64,000 nucleotides of DNA from Saururus chinensis. Lineage: Eukaryota; Streptophyta; Magnoliopsida; Piperales; Saururaceae. The DNA lies in assembly GCA_035235625.1 (NCBI GenBank), contig CP141140.1:26122685-26186684 (forward strand), read 5' to 3'. The notes beneath the pieces are model-generated. The model did not search any database. It saw nothing but the letters and a program-made list of their open reading frames with translations, and had not been told where the DNA came from. Each line of letters starts with the position of its first letter. Position 1 is the stretch's first letter. This document shows positions 31,865 to 43,312 of this stretch, piece by piece. The translations under genes were made by a program, and so were the position numbers.

Positions 31865-33307
31865 TCACATGCCAAGGATTTGTTTGGCTGGTCCAAGATC
31901 CTTTATTGCGAATTTAGAAGACAACTGCCTCTTGAGCATCTCAATCTCACTATAATCTGCTCCTGCAATCAACATGTCATCAACATATAACAACAAAAGC
32001 AAGTAGGAGGTTCTCAACCTTTTGTAATAGTAGCAATGATTTGAATAGCAATGATAAAATCCAATGGATAGCATAAATTCATCAAATTTCCTATACCATT
32101 GTCTTGGAGTTTGCTTGAGACCATACAAGCTCTTAAACAACTTGCACACCAAATTCTTTTTTCCTCTTACCACATAACCTTGGGGTTGATGCATATAGAT
32201 CTCCTCTTCCAAGTCACCATGTAGGAAGGTTGTTTTAACATCTAACTGCTCTAAGTGAAGATCCTCAACTGCAATAATGGACAACACCATTCTGATGGTA
32301 GCAATTCTGACAACAAGAGCAAATATCTCTGTATAATTTACTCTATACTTCTGCTCAAAGCCTTTGACAACTAGTCTAGCTTTGTAACTCTTGCTTCCAT
32401 CAGCTTCATGTTTCAGCCTGTAAACCCACTTGTTATGTAATGCCTTTTTACCTGAAGGTAGAGGAACTAATTCCCAAGTTTGATTAGATGACAATGAATC
32501 CATCTCATCCTCCATAGCATGCTCCCACTGAACTGAAGTGTCTATCCTGCAAGCTTCCTCAAAGCTTTCTAGTTCACCACTATCAGTCAAAAATAAATAA
32601 TTCAGACTAGGATCAAATATGGGATGCATACCAGATGTGCTCTCAGGGTCAGAGGGATCAAAAATCCTCTTCTTCTTAATCTGCCTATAACTGGTCCAAC
32701 CAAGTGGTGTCTGCAATGGAACTGCATCTGAAACTGTCTTTGAATAAGTCTCAACTACCTGTTCATGACTAGATGGACCAGCCCCACTGTGTGTTTCACC
32801 CTCAAGTTCTACAAACTCAGTTTCAACCTGTTTCATCTTCCCCTTTTGTCGATCTTGATGGTGCTTATAAAGCTTTGCCTCATGAAACACAACATCAATG
32901 CTCCGGATCACCTTCTTATGGACTGGATCCCACAGTCTGTAACCATAAGCATCTCCACCATAGCCAACAAAGTAGCACTTGTTGGATTTAGAATCCAACT
33001 TACCCCTATGCTCTGCATCAACATGCACATAAGCAGCACAACCAAAAACTCTTAAGTGATAAATTTTTACCTCATTCTTTGACCATGCCTCTTCAGGAAT
33101 GCCTCCATCCAGGGGGTAGCATGGAGACCTATTAATCAAATATGTTGCAGTATCAACAGCATAACTCCAGAATGAGAGCAGAAGGCCACAGTGTAGCCTC
33201 ATACTACGTGCCTTCTCCATGATGGTCCTGTTCATCCGCTTTGCAACACCATTCTATCTGGGCTGTCTAGGAGTAGTATGCAACCTGCGAATGCCATGCT
33301 TATCACA
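31865..33307 (-). pseudogene. Copia 1 integrase C-terminus and reverse transcriptase
   Basis: The longest open piece is 456 codons (31865-33235), in the same frame as upstream. A stop precedes it in the PRQPR-NGVAKRMN stretch that carries the DDE region. It covers YLINRSPCYPLDG, HLRVFGCAAYVHV and CYFVGYGGDAYGYRLWDP, a linker, then the RT: WVYRLKHEADGSKSYKARLV, LEQLDVKTTFLHGDLEEEIY, LYGLKQTPRQWYRKFDEFM and the catalytic LLLLYVDDMLIAG box. The RT active-site Asp pair is intact. A stop follows KQILGM. Confidence 0.92.
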
Positions 33308-34069
33308 CTAGGATTGGAATTCCCTACTGCAATACTCACCTCCATTGTCTGACTTCAAACACTTCAATTTTAACCCTGTCTCATTCTCAACAAGTGTTTT
33401 CCATTGCACAAAGATAGAAAATACATCTGATTTATTCTTGGCAAAGTAAACCCACAACTTGCGAGAAGCATCATCAATAAAAGTAATGAAGTAAGACGCA
33501 CGTCCAAGGGATGGAACCTGTGTTGGTCCCCAAACATCTGTGTGTACAAGCTCAAGACGCTCAGACCTGCACTCCGAAGTAGCTCTGGAAAATGAAACTT
33601 TGTGTTGCTTGCCCATGACACAATGCTAACAAAATTCCAAATCTGCACACCTCAAACTAGGTAACTTCCCCTTAGCCTGTAACACCTTCATTCCCTTCTC
33701 TGACATGTGTCCAAGGCGACAATGCCATAAACTGACATCAACTGCATTAGAGGCCACTCCAATAGAATGCTTAGAATAATTGGATGTCATATACAATGTT
33801 CCAATTTTCTTCCCCTTAGCCACAACCATGATACCTTTACTCATCTTCCAATTATCATTCATGAAATGAGTAGTAATACCACAAGCAGCCAATTGACCAA
33901 CAGAAATAATGTTCTTTGTCAAATGAGGCACAAGAAGAACATCTTTCAACACAAGCACAATATTATCATCAATTAACAAACGAATGTCACCCTTGCCTAT
34001 GATTTCACAAGCTTGATCATTGCCCAAGTAGACATTGCCTAAATCACTAGCTACAAAATTCTGCATCAA
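33308..34069 (-). pseudogene. Copia 1 protease end, pre-integrase and integrase N-terminus
   Basis: Two open pieces in one frame (33626-34069 and 33308-33616) separated by a stop after LEFC. Landmarks are LGNDQACEIIGKGDI and LLVPHLTKNIISVGQL (protease/pre-integrase), the integrase zinc motif (LWHCRLGHMSEKG ... CADLEFC ... CVMGKQ), LVHTDVWGP (first catalytic Asp), FITFIDDASRKLWVY and LKSDNGGEYCSREF (second catalytic Asp). Only nonsense codons interrupt; no indel is needed. Confidence 0.88.
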
Positions 34070-34093
34070 GTCTTTTCTAGAAGTAACATGAAA

Positions 34094-34735
34094 TTAGGCA
34101 CTACTATCAATAATCCAAACATCACATTTGCTTTCCATAGACAATAACATGCAATCAGCTTCAGCAACATTAATATTGTTTTTAGCATGATTTTGTGCTC
34201 CATCATGAGGAGGATTTGGGCAATCCTTCTTCAAGTGACCTTTCTGCCCACACTGCCAACAAGCCCCATCACCCTTACGGTGTTTAGACTTGGATCGCCC
34301 CCTTCTAGACTTCCCTCTCCATCCTGGTTTGCCTCTTTGAGGTCGGCGCCCCCTATCTTCCATAGTCAGGGCTGAACCAGATGAAGAAGAACCACCCTTA
34401 CGGTGTGTTTCTTCAGCCAATATCATTCCACACACATCATTCAACTTAAAATCTTTTGTATTATGGGAACTATGCACAACAACTTTAAATGATTCTCAAT
34501 CAGATGGCAAAGACTTAAGCAAAGCAATAGACTGCATATCTTCAGTAAAATTAACATCTACTGCCTCAAGTTGATTAACCAAAGCATAGAACAAATTCAA
34601 GTGATTGGCTACTATCTCATCATCAGACATTTTCAAATCAAAGAAACTGGTCACAAGATGTACCTTATTTGTAAAAGAAGGGCTCGCATATAACCGCTCA
34701 AGTAGACTTTGCAGTATTTTTTGTTGTATTTTTAA
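34094..34735 (-). pseudogene. Copia 1 gag C-terminus with zinc knuckle and protease start
   Basis: The 127-codon frame 34094-34477 holds NDVCGMILAEETHRKGGSS, a basic stretch, the zinc knuckle CWQCGQKGHLKKDC (CX2CX4HX4C) and the protease start VWIIDSSA followed by a stop. The family has D-(S/T)-G at the active site, so here Gly is replaced by Ser. Upstream, 34478-34735, gag similarity continues through stops and was identified by comparison with copia element 2. Confidence 0.8.
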
Positions 34736-35370
34736 AGTGAATATGAATTATTTTTCCAAATGAATCCATTCAAAATGCTTGTGTAGGCCGAGTCATTTGA
34801 GGACTACATCAAAAGAAAACAAAAGACTTAGGCAACCAAAGTTATGCTCCTAGAAGAAGAAAATGAAGGAAAAAAATTATTTTAATGTTACAACCTTACT
34901 AGTGATTGGACAAGTATGATCATAAATTCCCTTTTCATTTCAAACACCTTTTCTTGATATAAAAATCAATAGGTCTCTTTCTAAAACAAGTTTTAAACCA
35001 TTTGGATTAGACATTGAACTAAATATAATCCAAATTCACCATTAAAGCATCTTCATGCAAGGCATAACTTAAGGAAAAACATAAACATGAGTTCATGATC
35101 AACAAGAACTTTAAGAAAATTAGACATTTGTATACTTTTCTTGAAAAGTCAAGAGTAGATTACAATCCAACCTCAAAGATGTGAACTTTTTCCTCTTTGA
35201 TGAATGCTCTTCCCAAGAGATCTTTGTATGCTATTCCACCGGTGCTTAGACTCTCCTTGGACTTTTATTTCCCCCAAATTCTGAATTTTACTCCCTTTAA
35301 TTTGTACTGATTTTGTTTAAATAGACTTGACATTTGGCCCAAATACAAAAATAGGCAAAGAAATGTGATT
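34736..35370. other. Unassigned sequence
   Basis: No coding or transposon signal recognised. Confidence 0.4.
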
Positions 35371-35750
35371 TTGTAGAAGTGGACCTTGGCACGTGCGTTT
35401 GGGCCACATGCGTGCAAAGCATGGCAAAAATGCCCTTAGTGCACATGAAAAGGATTGGGGGAGCACTATGCATGAATTTTTTTTTCCCTCCTTTGCTCTC
35501 GCCCGGTCCCAGTTCCTGCCTTCTCCAATCACTAGCTATCTCTCCTCCCATCGCCCTCTTCCCTCCCTCGGCCTCCCTTGCCCGTCTGCCCTCTCTCCCG
35601 GAGCCCTCTTCCCTCCCTCATCCTTGACCCTATCGACCTCTCCCCAGTGGATCGACATTTCCCTCAGATGCCACTCCCCTCTGGCGCAGTCTCTCCCCAC
35701 TCCCAGCCTCATTCTCAAGTGGACGCCTCTCATCAATGACGTATAGAAAT
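35371..35750. other. CG- and pyrimidine-rich block, no gene called
   Basis: A C/T-rich island in AT-rich surroundings, open in several overlapping frames on both strands, none with a recognisable domain. A GT-rich donor-like site (CAAG|GTAAGAT at about 35757) follows, so an eroded first exon or 5' UTR is possible, but evidence is thin. Confidence 0.3.
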
Positions 35751-36119
35751 GACAAGGTAAGATCCTACATTGTGAGTTAATTGAAGAATTGAAAATAGGG
35801 TTTCAGTGTGTTGTGTATGATTTGGTAAGGAAATTTTAGATTTGGTGTGATTAAATGTGTAATTGATGTATTGGAAGATAAAGGAGCATTTTCATAGTAT
35901 GTATGTAAATTGTTCGTATGAAATGATATAATATACATGCTAAGTAAGAATTTTCATAATACAAGCTAATTGATTAATTTGAGTTTGTAAGCTAAGTTTG
36001 ATTTAAATCTTGATTGTTTCCAGTCAGGTTGCATATATTTATCTTATGGTGGGATTTGAATATGCAACTTTATGTGAGTCCCTTAAAATTAGTTAAGTGT
36101 ATGTGTCCCACTTTAATTG

Positions 36120-37400
36120 TAAGGGCCAACATATTTTTGTTTTTTATGATAAGTAAAAGTTGTTTTCCTCATTGTTTTTATATATGTTGTGATGGCTGTG
36201 CTTAAGCAAGCAATGAGGACCATATGCTTGTGGCATTAGAATAATTAACTCCACTTAACTATAAGGGGCCAACTATTTTCCATTAGACATATTAGGTTTT
36301 TTTCATAGGACATTGTATGGTTATGTGTTTTGAGCAGGTTAGGTTTATATTTAGGAAGATAAAGAAGTGTGTATGTAAGATATATTATAAAAAATATCGA
36401 GTATGTTTGGTACTAAGTAGGTATGCCTTGCTAGATAATAACAAATAAAAAGAAAATTGTTAGGGCCCAATTGTTTTCTGTTAGATATAAGGAGTTTTTT
36501 TTTCGTAGGGCATTGTGTGGTTATGGGATTTGAGCAAGTTCGGTATATATTTAGGAAGATAAAGAAGTGTGTATGTAAGTTATATTACAAAAAATATTAG
36601 GTGTTTTTGGTGCTAAGTAGGCATGTCTTGATAGATAATAATAAAAGACAAGTATGGGTGAAAGTTTTTTTTGTAGGTATACTAGGTAAGATCAATTTAC
36701 CTCATTCTTTTTACTCATGTTGTGATGGATGTTAGTTGACTTTAGGCAATAAGGACCATATACTTGAGAGTAATGAATTAACAGAACTTAATTGATAGGG
36801 CCCAACTGTTTTCTATTAGATATAAGAAGTTTTTTTCAAATAACATTGTGTGGTTATGTGTTTTGAAAAAATTAGGTTTATATTTAGTAAGATAAAAAAA
36901 CGTGTATATAAGTTATATTATAAAAAATATCATGTACCTTGCTAGACAACAATATAGGGCAAGCATGGGTGAAAATATTTTTTGTAGGTATGCTAAGTAA
37001 GATCAATTTACCCTATTCTTTTTACCCATCTTGTGATGAATGTGAAGTTGATTTCCAGCAATGAGGACCGTATACCTAAGAGTAATAAATAAAAAAAACT
37101 TCAACTATAAGGGCCCAACTGTCTTTTGTTAGATATAAGGAGTTTTTTTTAAAGTACATTATGTTATTGTGTTTTTAGCAAGTTAGGTTTATATTTAGTA
37201 AGATAAAGAAGCATGTATGTAAGTTATATAAATTATAAAAAATATCGGGTGTGTTTGGTGCTAAGTAAGCATGCCTTAATAGATAATAATACAGGGCAGT
37301 ATGTGTGAAAGTATTTTCTGTAGGTATGCTAAGTAAGATCAATTTACCTCATGCTTTTTACCTATGTTTTGATAGATGTGAGTTGAGATTCGACTGTGTA
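36120..37400. repeat. Decayed tandem repeat, unit about 310-330 bp
   Basis: Recurring in order are GGGCC(C)AACTGTTTTC with TTAGATATAAGGAGTTTTTT (36268, 36465, 36798, 37108, with a partial start near 36121), then TTAGGTTTATATTTAG(G/T)AAGATAAA, then AAAAATATCGxGT, then TAGGTATGCTAAGTAAGATC, then AATGAGGACC(A/G)TATxC. Spacings of about 197, 333 and 310 bp show one shortened and several near-full units. The units are clearly diverged, so the array is old. No coding. Confidence 0.8.
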
Positions 37401-37815
37401 TTTTACTCAAAGGCAGTCTTCCCCTTTGAGTAAATGTGTTGTCTGATTTCCAACTGATGACCTTTAATTCCCCAACTCAACGTGAGCCAGGGCTCATAAT
37501 ATTAACTTTAACTTTATATATATATATATAAACATGTACACATTTATATATAGAGACAAATATATTAGTATAATTTATTAGCTACGAATTGTGACGGTCT
37601 ATCAGCTGTACTCTTTTTGGGTCCAGTTTTAGTTGTGATTTACTGTTTGCCATTGAACAATCAGTAAATAAGACAAGCCTTTGGTAATATATTTGAAGCT
37701 GGGCCAGAATTTTTTGCCGGGTGTATTATAAGAACTACAAACCTTCATCCCTTCCTAAACTAAGATACTTTATTTTAATACAATCAAATTTCATTATTAG
37801 GTGATCCAAAGTTGT
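37401..37815. other. Unassigned sequence
   Basis: No gene seen; contains a short TA repeat (about 37516-37530). Confidence 0.4.
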
Positions 37816-37919
37816 ACTCCTCTATCCCAAATTAGTAATTATATTTGGTTTTTCAAAATAAACTAAAATTAGTTTATTTTGAAAAATTAAATGTAGCTAT
37901 TAATATATGACAGGGGAAG
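37816..37919. mobile_element. Stowaway-like MITE, copy 2
   Basis: Bounded by TA (37814-37815 and 37920-37921). The left end is CTCCTCTATCCC and the right end, reverse-complemented, is CTTCCCCTGTC. The whole is a long palindrome centred on AAAATAAACTAAAATTAGTTTATTTT. These are features of Stowaway (Tc1/mariner-derived) MITEs. Confidence 0.7.
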
Positions 37920-38754
37920 TATTAGATAAAACTAATTAAAAAAGTGGCTGAATGTGAATAATTAGGCTATACACAGTAGAAATTTCAAACAGGATATGCA
38001 TTATGCCTTGCTAGAATACCACCAAAATAACAAACTAACATTTGTGTCCACGAATTAGTATGCTTACCAGTGCAAAAGTAACTGAAGGGACTACTTTCTG
38101 TCGTACATGTTTAACTGTCACGCCCCGGCGATGCCCGACCTGAGCCGAACCCGGTCCAGGGGCCGGTCAAGCGCGCGGGGGCGACAAAGTGAAAATTGAG
38201 AAAAACAATCTAGCGGAAGACTTAATCCCTAACCACGGGCGATTAACAGAAACACGGAGTGCGCACAATCCTTTGAGCAAAAGTAAATAAAAGGGAAGAA
38301 AAGGTGTTGCTTATCACAAAGTAAACAACAATCTCAAACCCACAAGCTTAGTTTAAGTAAAGCCCACACCGGCTCAAAATAAGTCATAAGCATCACAACT
38401 GTAGTATATGACATAAATCCAAAACAAGAACCCTACACAAAGGTTCGAACATAAAGCATGGAACAAACACAGGTAAGTCACGCAATGATCTCCATCATCA
38501 CACCCAAGCTACCTCTGACCTTTCCTCAAAGAGGCAATCCTGTCCGTCTGCGTGTCGCACCACGCAGCCCCAAATCAAAACACAAAAGAGGGGTGAGTTT
38601 TAACACTCAGCAACGGTTTTAATATCACTGTCAACATAGAAAATACGATAGCTTAGAAATGAGATCGTTTCAGATCAAAGATTTACATGGTGTATCACTT
38701 TCTGATCACACATTCATATCACTTAACACTGCATCATAATGCATAATTCAACCT

Positions 38755-39015
38755 GCATGGATGTATCCCTAGCATACATATTCCCACATGCATTCACATC
38801 ATAACCAATCCCGCATGGATGTATCTCTAACATACATATTCCACATGCATAACATCAAAATCAACATGCATGGATATATCTCTAACATACATATTCCACA
38901 TGCATAACATCAAAATCAACATGCATGAATGTATCTCTAACATACATATTCCACATGCATAACATCAGCATCAACATGCATGGATGTATCTCTAACATAC
39001 ATATTCCACATGCAT
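38755..39015. repeat. Tandem array within the solo LTR, period about 58 bp
   Basis: About five units of (C)ATGCATGGATGTATCTCTAA then CATACATATTCCACATGCAT and AACATCAAAATCAA. The first unit is the most diverged (TATCCCTAGC, extra bases in TTCCCACATGCATTCAC). Confidence 0.9.
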
Positions 39016-40257
39016 AGCATCATCACAATCAACCTCGATCAAGGAGTAATCACACTTTAATGTCACACAGACGGGAGCATAGACAAGGCTACGAAGGCGT
39101 GTCATGATCCAAAATTCCACACAAGAATTAAAGAAAGATCGGGGTTGTCAATCCCTAATACTGTTTGCCCTGGACGATCCTGGCCAAGGATGTCCCATTC
39201 TCACACAGAGAATCTAGAGCAGGGGTGTTCACCCAGGGACATCTCCTGTGGAGGGAAGAGCCCGAGTTCTCACACAGAGAACCCTAGAACACGTGGTAGC
39301 GGGGTGCACACGGCATACCACACTGGATTCTCAGGGTCCAGATGACACACATAATAATATTCTCACATATCCGCAAGACAAGTACACAACTCGTCCCCAC
39401 ATCATTCCATTAATCAAGACTCAACCCGGGGAGTGCACTCTTTCCACACAGGAACTTCAAATCAAAATATGTCCTTTCAGACCAATCAATTTGCGATTAA
39501 TCCACGACCGATCAATCCGGCACACAATTCCATCACATTGCATCCAATCGGTCAAATTTGATTAATCACGATGAAGCCTCAATTGGAAATCCATTTTCAT
39601 AATGCGTGCAACATGGTACATGTGTGGGCAAAGCATACATGAATCCTAGTCCATGATAAGTGCTCTCACCAGCCCCTAATGCATCATTCATAATCACAAT
39701 ATTAAGCTTCAACATCATCATTTAACCCCACATGTGTGTGTATCTAGTAGAAGCATTTCATATAATCCATGTCATCATGCTTGAAATTAAACTCACTACC
39801 ACACTACACATGTGAATTTCCATCCAAACATAAATTCCAGCAAAAATCATAGAAGAAGAATCGTTGAAATCATAGCTAGATTCAAAACTCAACCACAACG
39901 GCTAAACACATATAACCACTCATTTCATCATTGAGTCATGGCATTCACCAACATTCACACACCATTAACCACAATCTATCATGACAAATCAGTCCAACAA
40001 TGATTGTAGTCCTACTGAAAATATGCTTAACCAAAGGGAAATAACCATTCAAAATTTCAAGATAATGATTCCAACATCATGCCACAAGATATAAGTCAAT
40101 CCACCATCCCTAAGCATATATCTCAACTCCATAAACTTAATAGCATGCATTTTCAGTAGCCTAACATAGCTTAAAATACTCCACATTCATATAAAATTGG
40201 CAAGCCAAAGTGGAATCATCAAAATAGACATCATACACACAACATACAATTTCCTGT

Positions 40258-40342
40258 GTAGCCGATCGATCGCCCTTCAGGCCGTTCGATCGGTTACACG
40301 CAAAAATTTGAAATTTTCAGTTCAGCCGATCGATCGCCAACA
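40258..40342. promoter_or_regulatory. GATCGATC palindrome cluster in the solo LTR
   Basis: GTAGCCGATCGATCGCCC, GGCCGTTCGATCGG and CAGCCGATCGATCGCC within 85 bp. The border GTAGCC and the spacing resemble those in the Athila LTR, although the surrounding LTRs are otherwise unrelated. Confidence 0.5.
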
Positions 40343-41442
40343 CGACAGAACAGTCATCTTCTTCCTTTCGCAAATCCAAACCGAAACACCATGGAAAACA
40401 CTTCAAATCCACATCTAACACCCTAAACATCATCAAAAGTCCTCCTTGACTTCCAGAATATCAAACCAAACCATAATAATGCAAAACCCTAAGAAATTGG
40501 GATTAAATAATTCCATTTTCTAATCTTACCATTACCACACTAAATCAAGCAAACCATTTCGAAATAAGCCAAAAGTGGAGAGTTTTACCATGGATAAACA
40601 GAGATTTTGAAGACCCATTACCTCAGCACTTGGTTAAGCTCAGATTGAAGAGTCACCCTTCTTGAAATCCTTGAAAACACAATGAGTTTGAATTAAACAC
40701 CAATAGAAATCGATTTACTTAAGAAATCCCTAATTAAACCTTAGATCTAGGGCTTGTTTGTAGTAAAAATCGAATTTTGAATGTTAGGGTTTGTAGTAAA
40801 ACACAAATCAGTAGCTTCTGATGGTTAAAAACGAATTGAATCAAGGGGAAAATGGTAGATTTGGAAGAAATTAAGAGAAAAGCCATGGATTAGTGCTTAA
40901 TTAGAGCAAGCTTACCTTAATCGGCTTCTAATTCGGGCCTAAATGGGGATTAGGCCAGCCCTCCTTCCTTAGCCTATTCCCAAAAATGGAAATGGCTCTG
41001 GTTTGCCCTTTTATAGTAAGGGTTGGGGTAGGCATAGGTAAGTTTTGGGGTGTAAATATAAAAAGTAGGCTAAAAGTGGGTATTTTGCAAATTTAAGCAC
41101 GAATTAAGCCTAATAAAATTCTGAAAATTTTTGTGGGACCTTAAGTATATGTCTAGGTTCATTTGACACAAAAATAAAATTTTTGACCGTGGGGCCCACA
41201 GGGGTCCCGCCAAAACCCTAATTTTTGGGAAAATAGTGAAAATTCTGAAAAATTCCAAAAATTCACAATTGGTTTAAAATCACTTAAAACCATTAATATT
41301 GAAGTTAATTTTGGTTAAAACCATTACAAACTCTATTTATTTACGAAATCACCGAATAAGATCAGAAAACACGTAAATTTCACGATAATCCATAATTAAA
41401 GAAAACCAAAACCGGTTTAAAGATGAGGGTCCTTACATTAAC

Positions 41443-42569
41443 TATCATTTTATAATACAGAAGTCGGTGAATTATATTAAGCATTTCATGCAGGGAGAGG
41501 AAGAAAAAATTTCAACTAACAAGGGAAATGTGTTATCCTTCAAGATTATGGAGTGAGGTCCGACAGCCATTTTTGCACGCCTCTGGACATCCCACTCAAG
41601 GGGATTTGGTCGGCTAAGGCAATTATTAATTAGTTATCCATGAAGAAATGAAGCAAGCAAAAACCGAAAAAACGAAAGGTGATGCAAAAGCAATACACTT
41701 TTTGATGAAAAACAAAAGGTGATGCTACTTGATTACTGAAAGGAACACGAATCGGTGATGCGGATGTCAATCGGTGGTGAGAAAAATTAGGGCTTTTGAA
41801 TGTTGAGTGATAAAAGCAGTAGATCTAAAATCTAAGATCCAAAGGTGAGCCAGACAAACTTGGGGAGATGCCTCAGAGATAGTTTCTTGGCAAGTGACAG
41901 AGAACGGAGAGCAGATGAGGAGGGGCAACAACTGGAGATGACGGAGGCGGGAGATGATGGAGGAGGGTCTCGGTGAGTTACGGAGGTGCAGCGACAACCA
42001 TGGAGAGGAGAGGAATGGAGGGCGTGAGAGCAGGCAGAGAGGAGAGTCGGAGGCGGCGAAATGGAATGACCACCGCTTTAGCCGGCAGCAGCAACGATGG
42101 ACAAACGACCTCCCCGATCGAGGGAGGGACAGGCTTCGAACTTCGAATTCAGCAGATCAGCCAGGCAAATACATCTGATCCACGGGTTATAAAAATACAT
42201 GTAATCTGATTTTTTTCTTTAATTAGCCCAAAATTTAGCTCGTAACAAACAGTCGAAAAAGTCGGCTTTTGGCTAGTTTTTAAGTGACTTAATCAGCTAA
42301 GACCTGATTAGGGTAAACAAACAGACCCTTAATAGAACGTGTCTATATATGCCTTAAAATTTCTTTTAATATTTATTTTATTTTAAAATTTATAATGTGT
42401 TTATAAGGTTATTAGGGTGCATAGGCATATTCATATTATAATACTCCATATTAATATATGCTCGTATATGTACCATTAATTTTCGAAATTGATCATTTAA
42501 GGAACTGGTTAACATCTTAATACCCATATGATCAAACGCAAGAAATGCTAGTTAATGAACTCGTTGGAA
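41443..42569. other. Unassigned sequence with a GC-rich part
   Basis: The GA/GC-rich part (41870-42180) is open in overlapping frames without domains. The end near 42300-42335 (GGTAAACAAACAGACCCTTAA) resembles the right terminus of plant hAT/PIF-type elements, but no matching left end was found. Confidence 0.35.
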
Positions 42570-42770
42570 ATTTCGGCAGGCATGGATTCGGAAGAATTTG
42601 TGAGGCATCCAAAGGGAAGAGGGATGCTGAAAGTGAGCAACCTACCCCCGACTATCCCACCTGGAGATTTCCGTTAGCATGCACCCCACAAATATCAAGA
42701 TGACAGACACCCCTCATCTTGTCTATTGCATTGTCAAATAGTCTTCCTCAAACTTCTAAAGGATAGTTTA
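42570..42770 (+). repeat. Dispersed repeat C, copy 2
   Basis: Matches 9415-9680 without the 55-bp internal duplication. The short frame 42582-42677 (31 codons) starts MDSEEFVRHPKGRGML and ends in TAG. It shares its start and first 16 codons in phase with copy 1 and then diverges. Confidence 0.7.
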
Positions 42771-43002
42771 TTTGCTTTATATATTCATAAGGTTACACGT
42801 ACAGGAAGACCTTATAATGAATGTACTTGATTGATATGGCGATTCTGTAAGTCGAGGTAATTTGAAATATTAGCTTGCCAAAAATATTGAGCTTTAGAAC
42901 ATTGTAATTGTTTGCTTGAGAAGAGTCACGGGTGTAATAAAAAAAAGACTGATTTATATTAAAAGATTAGATATTCAGTGGTGAGGAAGAACTAGTGATG
43001 CC

Positions 43003-43312
43003 GCCGGGTCCTGTTTGGGTCAAGTTTTGCCAAACCCAAAACCGATACCACATAACAAAATTGTGACCCAAACCCGACCCATTTGACCAAATAGAATAAA
43101 AAAATATTTTTTTAATAATTTTTTTATTTTTTAAAAAAATAATATTAAAAAATATATAAATATATAAATTTTATATTTATATTTATATTCGGGTCGGGTC
43201 AGGTTGGGTCGGGTTGGATCACTTAAAACCTGAATCTGACCCGAATAAGCTATTCGGGTTATTTTTAAAAACCAAACCCGACCCATTAAAGTCAGGTCAG
43301 AGTGGCATCCGT
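43003..43312. mobile_element. GGGTC-rich hAT-like MITE
   Basis: Ends in GATGCC / GGCATC inverted hexamers, with subterminal CGGGTC, CAAACCCGACCC and GGGTCGGGTC words in both orientations around an AT-rich centre. GGGTCGGG-type subterminal repeats are typical of non-autonomous plant hAT elements. No clear 8-bp duplication was found. Confidence 0.5.

Larger units (their letters stand above)
30868..34735 (-). mobile_element. Copia element 1 internal region, 5' truncated
   Basis: Ty1/copia domain order on the minus strand: gag zinc knuckle, protease, integrase, RT, RNase H, purine tract, LTR. Homology to the related copia-2 gag stops near 34735, so the gag N-terminus, primer-binding site and 5' LTR are missing. 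The RT/RNase H sequence is of the common Tork-like plant type (Retrovirus-related Pol from TNT 1-94 style). Confidence 0.88.
38116..41437 (+). mobile_element. Solo LTR, 3,322 bp, with perfect target duplication
   Basis: Starts TGTCACGCCCCGG and ends GGGTCCTTACA (TG...CA) and is flanked by TTAAC at 38111-38115 and 41438-41442. TGTCACGCCCC starts are common for long LTRs of plant Ty3/gypsy elements. No second LTR, primer-binding site or internal coding region is present. It therefore arose by LTR-LTR recombination that removed the body. Internal landmarks are a tandem array (38755-39015) and GATCGATC palindromes (40258-40342). The strand is set by the TG...CA convention only. ORFs inside (39145-39565, 40197-40418, 41070-41258) have no recognisable domains. 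Confidence 0.85.

Noticed and set aside
35379..35746. Overlapping Ser/Pro-rich frames on both strands, considered as a first exon
   Set aside because: No domain, mutually contradictory frames; only a possible splice donor.
36120..39015. Regular repeats considered as CRISPR
   Set aside because: Units are continuous tandem repeats without unique spacers, in a plant nuclear context.
41870..42209. Two overlapping frames in GA/GC-rich DNA (74 and 78 codons)
   Set aside because: No domain and overlap in different phases.
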